Shown: one piece after another, positions 1 to 10,641 of the stretch
Numbering within the stretch: the first letter of the stretch is position 1
How the letters are laid out: the number at the start of each line of letters is the position of its first letter
Source of the DNA: Amoebophrya sp. A120
Taxonomy: Eukaryota; Sar; Dinophyceae; Syndiniales; Amoebophryaceae
Direction: 5' to 3'
Assembly (NCBI GenBank): GCA_905178155.1
Contig: CAJINV010000003.1
Location: 1,080,968-1,144,967 of the forward strand
DNA length: 64,000 bases
The notes under the pieces: model-generated
Told to the model about the DNA's origin: nothing
The model's database searches: none
The model's input: only the letters and a program-made list of their open reading frames with translations
Position numbers and translations under genes: made by a program

Positions 1-863
1 CTCTTATTTGTCTACTTATCATATACTTTATTCCCTTCTCCATATGTTTTGCTTTATTTGGCTTGTATTTAAATTCGTCGTAGATTGCCATATGAAGTCC
101 AGCAAGATCCTACAAGCGCAGACCGGTTGTACGAGAACAAAAGGCAGGACCCCTACAACCAAGCACCGCTGGGTACTGCGCGCCATGCATGGGGGTCCCA
201 TCTTCCCAGTAAAAAGCGTATAGAAGCAAAGTCGATCAATTTCGCGGACGTATCCGCGAAATTTCAAAGTGTTTTTCTTTTTTCCCTTCAAGCAGGAGCA
301 TAATAAACTACGTCGGTTTACAACGGTATAGATACACAAAGCCTACAGGCAGGTCCTCTGCTGAGGAGATCGCAAAAGAAAAGCAGATGCCAAGAAATGC
401 TTGAATGATGGTTTTCCGCAACCGAGCCCAGGCGGATGACCGCAGAAAAGATTTGGTGTGCGGGGTTGCCTGGTAAAGCGCCCAAATCCGCGAAATTTTA
501 AAATTTTACTTTTATCGCAGACCAATATCAAATCGAGCTTTGGAAATGCGATCTCATAGCACAGTGCCGATCTGTGGAACGAAAAGAAAAAAGCTTCTGC
601 AGGTTCTTTGTTTTCGCAAGCTTACAGAAAGGCGTGTGTCATCATGGGTCGCCCACCTGGACATTTTTTGTTTTCAAAACTTTGTTTGTATCTAATACGA
701 AGCAACGGAACAAATCGGCGCGCTTCTGCGGTCCGAGGATAGCTTATGCCTTTCCTTGAAGCAGAATTATTTATGATCCACAGCAGTAAAACCAAAATAG
801 TTGTGAGAGAGTTATATTTATACGTGCAAACGACTTCCGGAACCGGTACATTCAGCAACGCCA
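1..863. other. Spacer downstream of the kinase gene
   Basis: No supportable gene is seen. Short open frames on both strands are interrupted and lack recognisable domains. The only structure noted is a perfect hairpin at 238-263 with 11-bp arms (AATTTCGCGGA) around a 4-nt loop; one arm's core (ATCCGCGAAAT) recurs near 485. It may be 3' flanking or intergenic DNA of the minus-strand gene that ends at 864. Confidence 0.5.
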
Positions 864-3405
864 TTAACTCCGTGATCGTCGGCCGGTCCTCAGGGCAGAA
901 TCTTGATTATGCAATGCAAATAAGGTATTGCACACAAACGCGAAGCGCCACGAGCAAGACACACGGACCTCAAGAAACGCGGCCCAAGGCCAAGAAGCGT
1001 TAAAACCTCCTCCAACAAGAAAACCAGCCTCCAGCATCAGTAGTTGCAGTTGGCCCAGTGGTGCTTGCTTCATCAGGTGTGCGCGCAATACATGTACAAC
1101 TTCTGCTTTGCATATTAGCATGGAAAACACGATTTTCCGCCCAAAATCGCCGTAGTGTTCCAGGATTTTCCGCCATTTACTGGCCAGCTTCCGCAGCTCG
1201 TCGTGCTGCGCGTGGAGGGCAGGAGGAAGAAACTGCGTTTTGAACCCGAAAGTCGCATCAATCGGCGCTTCCTCGAACTCCAGCGGAATGTCGCAGAAAC
1301 CCATGCACCCGGGCTGTGCCTGTTTCGCGACCCGGGTGGGTTTCTTGTCCGCGGTAGAGGGGTGGTTTCCCGCCTCCGTAACCAGCATGTGCAGCCCGGC
1401 GGACTGCAGCTCCTGCCCGAAAGATCCGATGAACCGCGCCGTGCCGCAGGGGGTTTCGGAGGTCGTCGTTGAGCTTGAGGAGGAGGCCTTCAACATACTC
1501 CCATCGGCGGGGCGGTCCAGGATCCTTTTACTTTCGTCTGCTCCCTTGTTCATCAGATCCACTAAAAAAACCGCGAGCATGCCGATGTCCACCTGCTTGC
1601 CGAACCGAACCGGATCGGGCTGCTCCAAGATGCGGGCCTTGTAGGTCCCGAGCCGCGTAATTGGGTTCAACGTCTTTTCGCGCAGTTCCCGCGCCGCGTT
1701 CTGCTCCTCCGGCGACGGCATCTTGAGCATCGTCCGAATGTAGTCCGACAACCGCCTCCCGCGGTTTTCCTTCTTCTTGCTGAACACCCCGGGTTTGCCC
1801 AGGACGTCGAAATGGTGGTCGATTTGCTATCAAATGCAAATGCTTATGCCTGGGTCTGGAAGGTTGCAAATTGTCGTGCTTTCTTCGGATCATAAAAAAA
1901 CTTTCATGGCGTGACCAGGAAGAGGAGTCCAGTCTGTGCTACGCGGGAAGCGAGGGCATTGATTTGTCATCCATGCGGAGCGAATAAGTACTTACGCATC
2001 AGGATGCCCTCCAAGAAACAGAAGCCGGCGACGCTTACGCTAGGTCATGCATTACAAACATCATGGGCCACACACAACTTGCATGACAAGCCTGGCAATC
2101 TTCCAGGCTCGGGCATATTTGCACGCGATATCTGTTCGAAGTTCACAAGTTCCGGCAGGAACGAGTGCTCTTGCGTCGGCGGGTTGTCATCTGAAGCACA
2201 CGAAAACTCCCCGATCTGCACCCGGATGCCTTTGCCGCCGTCTGTGAACAGATGGAGCAGGGTATCTTCCGTGATGTCCCTGTGATAGACATCATTCACA
2301 TGGAGTATCAAATGTAAAAATGTCTGCGTCTGGAAGAATCCAAGTTTGTCATGCCTGTCTGGCATGACTCTTAAATCTGTCATGCACATTACCAAAGAGC
2401 CCCACTTTTCTGTCATGCAGAGACGTAGTTTGTCACGCAGAATAGGCAACATCTAGAAGCTCACAAACTTGTCATGCTGAGCCAGCAATTGTCGCCTCCT
2501 CATGATACGGCGCACAGCATCACAAGTCTCCAGACCCAGACACTTTTACATTTGATATGGAGCACATGCAACCCATTCGCCACCTGGTTCGCGATTGGCC
2601 GGATGAAGGCCTTCGTCTGTTCCTCGGTCAACTGCCTTGCCGCGAAGCTCTGAAGCCGCGGAAAAACAGCGAAGACCGTGTCCATCCGCGGGCCATCGAA
2701 GAACATGTGTAAAGGCGCCAGCAGGCCAGCGGGCTTGTGTAAGGCGAGCGAGGCCAGCAGTTGGAGCTCGACCAGCGGTTTGCGCTGGGGCCAGGTTTTG
2801 TCGCGCTGCGCGGTCGACAACACCGGCGACTTGAAGATCACCTCCTTTACCGCTGCTCCTCCGTGGTCGAAGACGATCGGGGGATGCACTTGTGCCACCC
2901 GGTACGTGCTGTACTTCCCAAACTGCACCTGCTTTGAGAAGCTGTGGTAGACTCGCGCTTTTTCCTCGGTAGTCCGCGGAACGGGGAGCACAATCTTCTC
3001 GTTAGCCGGAAAACGCTGAACTGCGGCGGCCCCGCAAGCTGCGAGCAGATCCCCGGGCTCGGTGCCAAGGCACGACACGTCGTCCTCCTGCAGCAATTTT
3101 TCCGGTAGCAATTCCGGAATCAGGTCCGGGTTCAGAGAGCCCGCCAGCGACTCCAGCGCCGATGTGTTGCTAATAGACATAGGGGGGAGAAGGGCGCAGG
3201 AATTGCTAGTTTGCAACGACGGTGCCGCTGCCCCGGTGGACGCCGGCTGCTGATTGTTGCTGGAGGTGCCGAGGGCATCGGCGGATGAAAGAACCCCGTG
3301 GCTTGCTTTTACCGCCCCTGCAGCACGCGGGGGGGCCTTCAAAGACTTAGTTTCAATTTTAGCCCGCTTGGCCCCTGGAGATCGTGATGTGTCTCCTCTG
3401 GCCAT
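864..3405 (-). CDS. Divergent protein kinase, three exons split by two introners
   Basis: Predicted exons are 3405-2557, 2299-2130 and 1821-864, giving about 658 residues. The start is the ATG at 3405. The N-terminal ~130 residues are low-complexity. The kinase core follows: a candidate lysine in AAVKEVIFKS, a glutamate in a helix (LVELQLLASL), a hinge-like FAVFPRLQ, and a catalytic loop reading YHRDITEDTLL. The metal-binding loop reads IGEFS where most kinases have DFG, so activity may be altered or lost. A later segment VDIGMLAVFLVDL resembles the DxWSxG helix. The HRD motif only becomes continuous with the preceding helix (GLHVLHVNDVYHRD) after the introner at 2306-2556 is removed, which strongly supports that join. 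The second join, at 1828-2130, is less exact: its repeats are short. The last ~80 residues may be mis-framed by an unrecognised intron. Substrate and role are unknown. Confidence 0.7.
1828..2130 (-). mobile_element. Introner, family A (diverged), in kinase gene
   Basis: The element has imperfect terminal inverted repeats: both ends begin TATC and continue with a GCAAAT/TGCC...CTGG(A)AGG-type arm. Its arms match the other family A elements but are more diverged. The flanking direct repeat is weak (only AT is unambiguous). Removing it joins GAACAG-AT to C-GACCAC and keeps the kinase frame. No GT-AG pair can be placed at the frame-keeping join. Confidence 0.65.
2306..2556 (-). mobile_element. 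Introner, family A, in kinase gene
   Basis: About 251 bp with inverted ends (TATCAAATGTAAAAATGTCT at one end, its near-complement at the other). It is flanked by the direct repeat ATGGAG (2300-2305 and 2557-2562 on the plus strand). Loss of the element plus one repeat restores the codons for GLHVLHVNDVYHRD, just upstream of the catalytic HRD. None of the possible cut positions within the repeat gives GT-AG ends. Confidence 0.88.
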
Positions 3406-4337
3406 CTTGGATAAGCTAAAGGGTGCGACAGAGTCAGTAACTGAAACACAACCAGATTGATATTACAATGCGGAGTGTTAATACCTTGAGGAGATGAGTA
3501 AAGGATCAGCTAGTATGCTATCGAAATCGAGGCAAAGAAGGTTGCAAAATACGAGCCACTACCAGCTCAAACAAAAAATGCTAGATTTTGGTCGAAAGTG
3601 AGTTTGGTACATTATAATCAAAATCATATTTTTATCTGGAAACCACGTCAAAAAGACAAAGTACAGACTAGAAGCAGCACAAGAAGCACTCTGACGTCAT
3701 GTTGGTCATACGGTAGTTACATACTAGAAAGAAGCAAGTAAATCGACGCAGCCGCCCAAAGAGGCTCGAGTCAATCTCGAGTCGAAGGTTTGCAAGAGAT
3801 CATGCGAACAAGCACACGAAGACGAAGTACGAAGTATCTATGATCTTCTTTTTCACGACGATCCCCGTTGTCATTCTTATCGTTAGCTCTCTACAGTCCC
3901 CCAAAACATTTGTTTTTAAAGCGTCAACGATGGAACAAAGAGGACGTACCCGATACGAATAAAATACGACTTCTTCCCTCGCCAATTCAGACGCTCACCT
4001 TCTACGAGTCTAATGAAACTCAACGGAAATTTAAAGTGTATGCGTTTTTGGTCGATGACATGAACATATCGTTACTGAGAGACACGGTCACGACAGATCA
4101 CTTACTTTGACCACCTGCAGACAGAAACAACTACCAGGAGCCGTTCTTCCACTCACAGCTGGGGACGTTGGCGTTCTATCTGCAACAAATCCGTGATCCT
4201 ATCTTCCTTATCGTGATCTATCTTTCTGCAGCAGATCCGTGATCCTCGTCATCGTCACGTGCCAATGCCATACTTTTAGAAGTTTATCAAATCGATATAA
4301 AGCATGATGCTACCTGCTGATCAATTACTGGGAGCCC
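3406..4337. other. Spacer between kinase and tandem repeat
   Basis: No gene is supported. The DNA is lower in GC than the flanking coding sequence and the open frames are short in all six frames. It should include the 5' flank and promoter of the kinase gene, but no TATA-like or other recognisable signal stands out. Confidence 0.5.
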
Positions 4338-4915
4338 GGGGATCCCGCAGTACCCATCGGGAGAAAGGTTTCGCAAGACCGCAAAAGCTGCCAAAACTGC
4401 GAATCCAACTCCCGATCTGTTTCACGGGATCCCCCGGGACCGGGCGGGCCCCGGGGATCCCGCAGTACCCATCGGGAGGCAGGTTTCGCAAGACCGTAAA
4501 AGCTGCCAAAACTGCGAATCCAACTCCCGATCTGTTTAACGGGATCCCCCGGGACCGGGCGGGCCCCGGGGATCCCGCAGTATCCATCGGGAGAAAGGTT
4601 TCGCAAGACCGCAAAAGTTGCCAAAACTGCGAATCCAACTCCCGATCTGTTTCACGGGATCCCCCGGAACCGGGCGGGCCCCGGGGATCCCGCAGTACCC
4701 ATCGGGAGAAAGGTTTCGCAAGACCGCAAAAGCTGCCAAAACTGCGAATCCAACTCCCGATCTATTTTACGGGATCCCCCGGGACCGGGCGGGCCCCGGG
4801 GATCCCGCAGTACCCATCGGGAGAAAGGTTTCGCAAGACCGCAAAGGTTGCCAAAACTGCGAATCCAACTCCCGATCTATTTTACGGGATCCCCCGGGAT
4901 CGGGCGGGCCCCGGC
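4338..4915. repeat. 115-bp tandem repeat, about five copies
   Basis: The motif GATCCCGCAGT recurs at 4341, 4456, 4571, 4686 and 4801, an exact 115-bp period. Copies differ at only a few positions. Each unit carries a GC-rich near-palindrome (CCCGGGACCGGGCGGGCC) at its junction. Because 115 is not a multiple of three, long open frames run through the array on both strands; these are artefacts of repetition and not genes. The array sits in the spacer between the kinase gene and the 3' end of the SHIPPO-repeat gene. Confidence 0.95.
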
Positions 4916-5193
4916 ACCAGGCTCGAACCGAGGACATCAACGATCGTAGACGAAAGAGAACAAGGTGGTCCCGCCTGTGCTTTGCACTAGTTGTACTAGA
5001 ATGATGATGCAGCTTCTTGTTCTTACAAGACACCAGCATGGGAGCAGCATCAAATGCAGCTTTGATAGTATTGATGGCCTACCCACTTGTTGATACAGCG
5101 AGAGCATTGCTTGCAATAAAAATGAATCGCAATGTCCACAAAAAAAGTTCGTATCCATCAAAGTTCAAATAGAGACACCCGGCGGTGGTCGTG

Positions 5194-8100
5194 CTATGCA
5201 CTCTCATACCCGCGGGCCATCGCGTCCGGGTAGCCTTCCCAGAACAGCAGCAGTTCGCCAGGGTAATGCGGCTGGTCTTCCTCCATCAACCGGTAATCCG
5301 CATTCGGGTGCCCCATGACGTACCGGAAGTCTGCGGCCCGGCTGTGCCGTTCCACGGCCCGCTGTCGTGCCTCCTCGACGTGCAGCAGACACTGGTCACC
5401 CTCGGTTGCCTTTCCCTCCGCGTCCGGCTCGTCTCCCAAGCGGTGCACGAGCAGCGGCACCGGCTGGCTGCTCGACCGGTTGTTGCCCGAGGAGGACACC
5501 ACCCCGACCGCGCCCCTTCGCTCGCTTCTGCTGATGTCCACCATGCAGGGCAGGTGGTCCGCGAATTTATTTTCGCCGTGCGGGTTGAGCAAGAGGGTGT
5601 CGCCGCCGGCGCTCTCGATCTGGTCGCGGGTGCGCGGGTACAAGTTAAAATCCTCGCCCCGGGGCGCGAACCGTGCGTAATCCACCAGTCGGTTGTTCAA
5701 GTGCGCGGACTGCTTCGTTGGGTCCACCGGATCTAAGATCAGCACGTCCCCCTCTTCGTCGGCGTCCAGAAAGTTCTCCACGTCGAAGTTCCGCTGTTGC
5801 GGGAACACCTTCCAGTCGTGGCGCGGCGCGGATTTGTCGAAGGAACGGACCTTGTAGGAGCTTTTAGAAGTTGTAGCATCTTCTTGTTTCAGACGAGCCT
5901 CCGCTGGGGCGCTACCGGCCCTCGTTGCCGCCGCGCCGAGCATTTCCGAACTCGTACCGAACCGCCACGGTTCGCGAGAAACCAAGATTTTCCGGGACCT
6001 CTTCTGTTTCCGTTCCTCGACGTCCGCGAAGTCGGCAAAGTCAATGTGCCTGCTGAAGTTTCTACCCCGAAACGCTCCCGCGTCGCTGCCGCTGGTCGGG
6101 CCAAAGGACACGCAGTCGGGCATCAAGGCTTCCCGGGCGTACAGCCGGTCCACGGTGCGCTCCCGGTTCAGGTTGAGCCGTCGGGTCTTAATTGGGGAAA
6201 GGCTGCGCGTTATCAGCGCCGTCCGAGCGCGTTTCAGCCGCACCAGCGCGTCGTGGAGATTCCGCCCCAGCGGGCGTCGGTCGTACTGTACCTTTGCGGC
6301 TTTGCGTCCGGTTGCCCGCGAAAAGGACAGGGCTTGCGGTGCGGTCCGCAGCCGGAACCGGTTGAAGGCATTAGTCGCATCGTACGTGTTCGGCCCCAGG
6401 TGCCGATACTTGCCCACTTCCCGCAAGTAGGAGAAATCCGCGCGGGACCCCGTCTTCTGCAGCTTCTGCAACCTGCTGCTATACACAGGCGGAGCGAAAC
6501 TGAAAGCACTGATGTGCCTGCTCCCCGGTAATTTCCGGCGAGAAGCTGCTGGGCCACCGTCCTGCAAGTCGCTGGCGCTATCGACGGTCGACTTGGAATG
6601 TAGTTTCTGGTCACCAGCTGTGAAGTCACTGTCGTTGTAGAACAGCATCGTAGACGCCGACGGCTGGACTGCGTAGTTGCTCCGCTCAACAGCTCCAGCA
6701 TCCCCATTCCGTTTGCGAGTTTGTACAACGACCTTTGAAGCGCAGCCGTATTCCAGTGTGTGCAGGTTCTCGTAGGGTAGCACGCCGACGGTGACGGGAC
6801 CTTGGGTGCCGCTCTTCCGCACGATACGAAGAATTCGGTAGCGCTGCGGTCCGTGCTTGAAGGAGTGCGTGGCCACCCGGCGGTGATGGGAGGCCAGCTT
6901 CTCCTCGATCTCGTACTTGCCTGGACCGAGCAGCGCTGCAGCCTTCTCCTTCTCCACCTTACTCGGTATCGATTTTTCCTCCGTAGTTGGCTTTCGGTAC
7001 CGCACAGTACCTTTGGCATTTTGTCCAAACGGTTTCGCGATATCGTAGGATCCGGGGCCCAGGTGCGCACTGGGATCTTCCTCTTCGCTTTCCGAGTTGG
7101 TAGCGTCTGTGTCGCTCTCTGCCGTATCTTCGTCATGATCCAGAGCCGCACTGTACTCGTCCTCGAGTGTTGTTCCTTGATGTGCCACACAACTCCCATC
7201 AAGTTGTGAAGACTTGTCGCCGACCAGATTTGAGGTCGGAGCTACTTTAATGTTTCGTTTTTTTCTAGCTCTGTTCTGCGGTGCACGCCCGGTCACGCGT
7301 GCTGCGGGGGCGAAGGAGAACTTGTGTTTCAGCTCGGTGTCGATGTCGCAGTGCGTGAGTGGCCGCTCTTCCAGCAGCTGCTGGTTACGGACCGACTCGG
7401 TCGGCACACGGGGCGGCGCAGCGGGTCCGGCCGCACCAATGTAGCCTCCCCGCCGCGGCGCGACGGACGGTTCCTCCGAAAGGCGCGTGATGGTCGACAG
7501 ATTTTCACCGTATTCATCGTCGAAAGCGAAGCTATCATCAGTCGTCTGGTTCTTCTGCTGGCGCCGCGACGAAACTGGACTCGTCCCGACTAGCCGCTTC
7601 GCCTTCCCAAATGTGCCCCCGCGGGCTGGATTGGACCGCGCTGCGGCATCGTACTTGGGGTTGTAGTGGCCCGGACCAGGAGAATCGTCCTCGTCGGAAG
7701 ACGTCGAATAAAGCAGCTCCGAAGGGGGCAGGATGGTTGAGGCCTCCTCAGACAGAAACGTTGTGTTTACTGCCCGCAGTGCTCCGCGGTGCTGCTTCCC
7801 CCGCCGTTTCTTTACCGGTGACGGTGTGCGCGACTTGAGTCGCTTCTGGCTACGAAAAGTAGAACTTTGCTGCTGCTGTTCCTGAAGCTGCTTTCGCTTG
7901 CGTTTCTGCTCCAAGAATATCGCACGATTTTTTTTTCTTACTTCTAAGGCCTTTCTCTCCTCGTTGGCCCGGAGAACGCGCGTCGGAGATAAAGAGCGGT
8001 CCACCCCGCCAGACGCGAAGTCGCGCACCATGGCCGCCGCGTCACGAAAGAGCGGGTCTCCGGCTCCGGTGGAGAGTCTCGCAGCCTCGGCACGCAGCCG

Positions 8101-9876
8101 ATTTTCTTCTCGGCGTCTCGCACTGGTTGAGCGCAGTCCAAGGTTCCTGGTTTGCTGCGAAACGAACTGCCGCTCCTGCGCTGGGTCGCGCGACGCTGAT
8201 CGTGAGCGTCCCGCTGAATGCATCCGTTCTGCAGAACGCCGCTGCGCCAGAATCCGTTGCATATTCGTCAGCTCTTGTCGCACCCCGGCAAAGTTTTCTG
8301 CTTGTAGTTGCCCAGTTGGAAGATTCTCTTGCAAACGAGCCGTCGTGTGCACTTTCAGAATACCCTTCGGCTTTGATTTGACACTCGAGCGCTTGCTTGC
8401 AGCTGCTCTCCCTTCCTCAGGCTCGTCAAAGATTCGTGCAGACCGGGCGGCTCGCCGCGTTGACAGTGCGTCAATGCTAGGGTACAGCAACGCGGGCTGT
8501 GGTTCTGGTTCCTTTGCACCCACCACCGTGGATTCTTGGTCCGCATTCGCTGCGGATGATGTGTCTACAGTTCCGCCTGAAGGACTTTTTGACTTGACCT
8601 TGACAGAACGAGCAGTCGCTGTCTTAGACGGCCGCGCTTTCTTCTCACTGTTCTTGCTCTCCCGGTCCCGCTTCGAATCTTCTGTTATTTCTCCTTGTTC
8701 TGGACTGAAGGCGAAAACACTGCGTCCCCGGGGCACGTTGTCCGCTGTCCTCAGCGTAAAGGGATCTGCGACAGTGGACTTGGAGGAGGGCGCGGAGGCG
8801 TTCGCGGGTTGATGTCCAGTCCGGACGTGAAGATCCTTAGCCTTTTTCTCCAGGCTTATGCTTCTCGTGATCGCGTTGACCTCACCCGCCACGAACCCGG
8901 GCGGCCGTTGGTTCAAAGCGCTCGTCACGTGCCCCAGCGTTGCGTCCACGACAGCTTGAGCGCGAACGTCGCTTCGCAAAGCTTCCGGATCATCGTTGAC
9001 ATTGGCAAAAAAAAGTCGCTCCACTTCGGTTTTAGAGATCATCGGCACTCCGGCTGCTGCATCAGTATTCTTATTTTTCTCCGCTCGCTCCGCCTTGATC
9101 TCCTGCCGCTTCTGCGCCAACTCACGACGCAGCTGCAAATTCAGAATGGGTCGCGGGGGGCGCAAGGCGTCCCACTCGCGCAGCGCGGCTCGCACGTCAG
9201 ACTTGCCCTGAACCCGCAAAAGCCGGTCGCCCGCGCGAACCACCTGGCCGTACGCAATGTTCTCCAGCGCCCTGGCGTTGTGCAGGTCGACGACAGAATT
9301 CTCCTCGATCTCCAGAATTTCGCCCGTGTCGTAGCGTAGGCGGAGCCCTAGCTTCTTGGACTTATTCTGAGAGGTTTTTTTGTGCCGCTCGACATGATTT
9401 TGTTCTTCGTCCGGTGGCTCCTGAACCTGGATTTCGCGGAGTTCGAAACCCAGCAAGTGGCTCCGGGAAGAACGTGGAAAGGACGGAGCGGCCGTGGACG
9501 TTGTGTTGAGGGCGTCTCTGTGCTGCAGTGCGTGCTCGTTCTGATCATCCTCCTTTCCAACAGCCGCGTATTTTTCATCGCTGACATGTTCGTTGAACCG
9601 CTGTGCTTGCGGAAACGAGAATCGGTTTTTCCCAGATTCCGCGCCGAAAACGGACACCGGGTCGGCAAAGGTGCTAAACGCCGATTGGTTCTCGGAATAG
9701 TCCAACGAACTGCGGACTGGTCCAGGCGCGAACGAAGACGTGTGCACCAGACGCTCCAGCGCTGCCAACTGCTCGTCAAAATCGTCGAATTGCGTGTCCA
9801 AAGACGTCGGCCCTTGGTGGTCCTCAACAGCCTCCATTGGGCGATTGTCTGGGGTAGTACCTTTCTCTGCACCCAT
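5194..9876 (-). CDS. SHIPPO/STPGR-repeat (sperm-tail PG-rich) protein
   Basis: This is a single uninterrupted frame of about 1,560 residues. The ATG at 9876 is chosen because the longer frame upstream begins with a non-ATG codon. Four PG-rich repeats of the SHIPPO (STPGR) type are visible: SPGPGHYNPKYD near residue 735, LGPGSYDIAKPFG near 940, LLGPGKYEIEEK near 982 and HLGPNTYDATNAF near 1162. The rest is charged, lysine- and arginine-rich and largely disordered in appearance, with a short coiled-coil run (KKNRAIFLEQKRKRKQLQEQ) near 650. Proteins with these repeats are known mostly from axonemes and cortical microtubules, so a role in the flagellum or microtubule cytoskeleton is likely. Lack of introns contrasts with several neighbours. 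The exact partner and position in the axoneme cannot be told. Confidence 0.85.
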   Translation of the reverse strand: MGAEKGTTPDNRPMEAVEDHQGPTSLDTQFDDFDEQLAALERLVHTSSFAPGPVRSSLDYSENQSAFSTFADPVSVFGAESGKNRFSFPQAQRFNEHVSDEKYAAVGKEDDQNEHALQHRDALNTTSTAAPSFPRSSRSHLLGFELREIQVQEPPDEEQNHVERHKKTSQNKSKKLGLRLRYDTGEILEIEENSVVDLHNARALENIAYGQVVRAGDRLLRVQGKSDVRAALREWDALRPPRPILNLQLRRELAQKRQEIKAERAEKNKNTDAAAGVPMISKTEVERLFFANVNDDPEALRSDVRAQAVVDATLGHVTSALNQRPPGFVAGEVNAITRSISLEKKAKDLHVRTGHQPANASAPSSKSTVADPFTLRTADNVPRGRSVFAFSPEQGEITEDSKRDRESKNSEKKARPSKTATARSVKVKSKSPSGGTVDTSSAANADQESTVVGAKEPEPQPALLYPSIDALSTRRAARSARIFDEPEEGRAAASKRSSVKSKPKGILKVHTTARLQENLPTGQLQAENFAGVRQELTNMQRILAQRRSAERMHSAGRSRSASRDPAQERQFVSQQTRNLGLRSTSARRREENRLRAEAARLSTGAGDPLFRDAAAMVRDFASGGVDRSLSPTRVLRANEERKALEVRKKNRAIFLEQKRKRKQLQEQQQQSSTFRSQKRLKSRTPSPVKKRRGKQHRGALRAVNTTFLSEEASTILPPSELLYSTSSDEDDSPGPGHYNPKYDAAARSNPARGGTFGKAKRLVGTSPVSSRRQQKNQTTDDSFAFDDEYGENLSTITRLSEEPSVAPRRGGYIGAAGPAAPPRVPTESVRNQQLLEERPLTHCDIDTELKHKFSFAPAARVTGRAPQNRARKKRNIKVAPTSNLVGDKSSQLDGSCVAHQGTTLEDEYSAALDHDEDTAESDTDATNSESEEEDPSAHLGPGSYDIAKPFGQNAKGTVRYRKPTTEEKSIPSKVEKEKAAALLGPGKYEIEEKLASHHRRVATHSFKHGPQRYRILRIVRKSGTQGPVTVGVLPYENLHTLEYGCASKVVVQTRKRNGDAGAVERSNYAVQPSASTMLFYNDSDFTAGDQKLHSKSTVDSASDLQDGGPAASRRKLPGSRHISAFSFAPPVYSSRLQKLQKTGSRADFSYLREVGKYRHLGPNTYDATNAFNRFRLRTAPQALSFSRATGRKAAKVQYDRRPLGRNLHDALVRLKRARTALITRSLSPIKTRRLNLNRERTVDRLYAREALMPDCVSFGPTSGSDAGAFRGRNFSRHIDFADFADVEERKQKRSRKILVSREPWRFGTSSEMLGAAATRAGSAPAEARLKQEDATTSKSSYKVRSFDKSAPRHDWKVFPQQRNFDVENFLDADEEGDVLILDPVDPTKQSAHLNNRLVDYARFAPRGEDFNLYPRTRDQIESAGGDTLLLNPHGENKFADHLPCMVDISRSERRGAVGVVSSSGNNRSSSQPVPLLVHRLGDEPDAEGKATEGDQCLLHVEEARQRAVERHSRAADFRYVMGHPNADYRLMEEDQPHYPGELLLFWEGYPDAMARGYESA

Positions 9877-10641
9877 CTTCGGTAATGAAAACCTGCTCCT
9901 GGAAAAACCAACCAAAACCTTGCAACTGCAAGACTACATCCGATTCGGAGAATGAAAGACAGGTTTACTAGACCAGCCTACTCTCGCCGTTGCAAAACGA
10001 AAATCAAACGGGTGCAGCTGCCTTCAGCTGTACTTCTTGTTCTTCCTTTTGCGGTTTTGATTTTACATTATTGTGCAACTCTGTACAGCTCGAGCTCGAA
10101 TGAACGAGTTCTCTCGCCCGGCCTCAGCGCTGACGCTTCTTTTTGGTTTTGCGCTCCGTCACCGTCATAGTTCCAACCTAAAGATAAGAAGAAATTCTAC
10201 TCTGAAAAAACGATGACTGTGTGCACATTTGACAATCTCTCCCAAAAGAGCCATACTGGCAATCGCACACCCAGTCTCTCCAAGCGAACAAGAAATCACA
10301 AGCGAACAAGCTCTCTCAACAAGGGGATCGCACGCCCTCGTGGTCGTGGGTGCGGCAGCTATTTTATTTTGTCAGGTTTTTTTCTTGTTCCAGTTGAAGA
10401 AGGAGGGGACTTCAACGCCTGTATCTATCGTACAATTTAGGAAGTGCAACGGCAAAACAAGCAATCCGGCGGACTCATAGCTATTTGCATCTCAATCTTG
10501 TTAACAACACCGTCGAGGTCGTTCACATTTGGATTTGCGTACAACTGCAAGAAATCAGAAACATCAACATCATACACAGGGAATACTGCAAAAGGTGACG
10601 AAGGCTGCTGCATACTTTTTATTTGGGATTCAAAACCGGTT
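9877..10641. other. Spacer, 5' of SHIPPO gene and 3' of ankyrin gene
   Basis: About 765 bp. No gene or repeat is supported; the short plus-strand frames show no domain and no codon bias like the neighbouring genes. Confidence 0.5.

Noticed and set aside
4304-5004. Long plus- and minus-strand open frames rich in Pro/Gly/Arg
   Set aside because: They run through the 115-bp tandem repeat, which is open in many frames; the translation is just the repeat read in shifting frames, with no domain.
5185-9911. Many long plus-strand frames opposite the SHIPPO gene
   Set aside because: They are mirror frames of a GC-rich coding sequence and carry no domains; the minus strand has the SHIPPO repeats.
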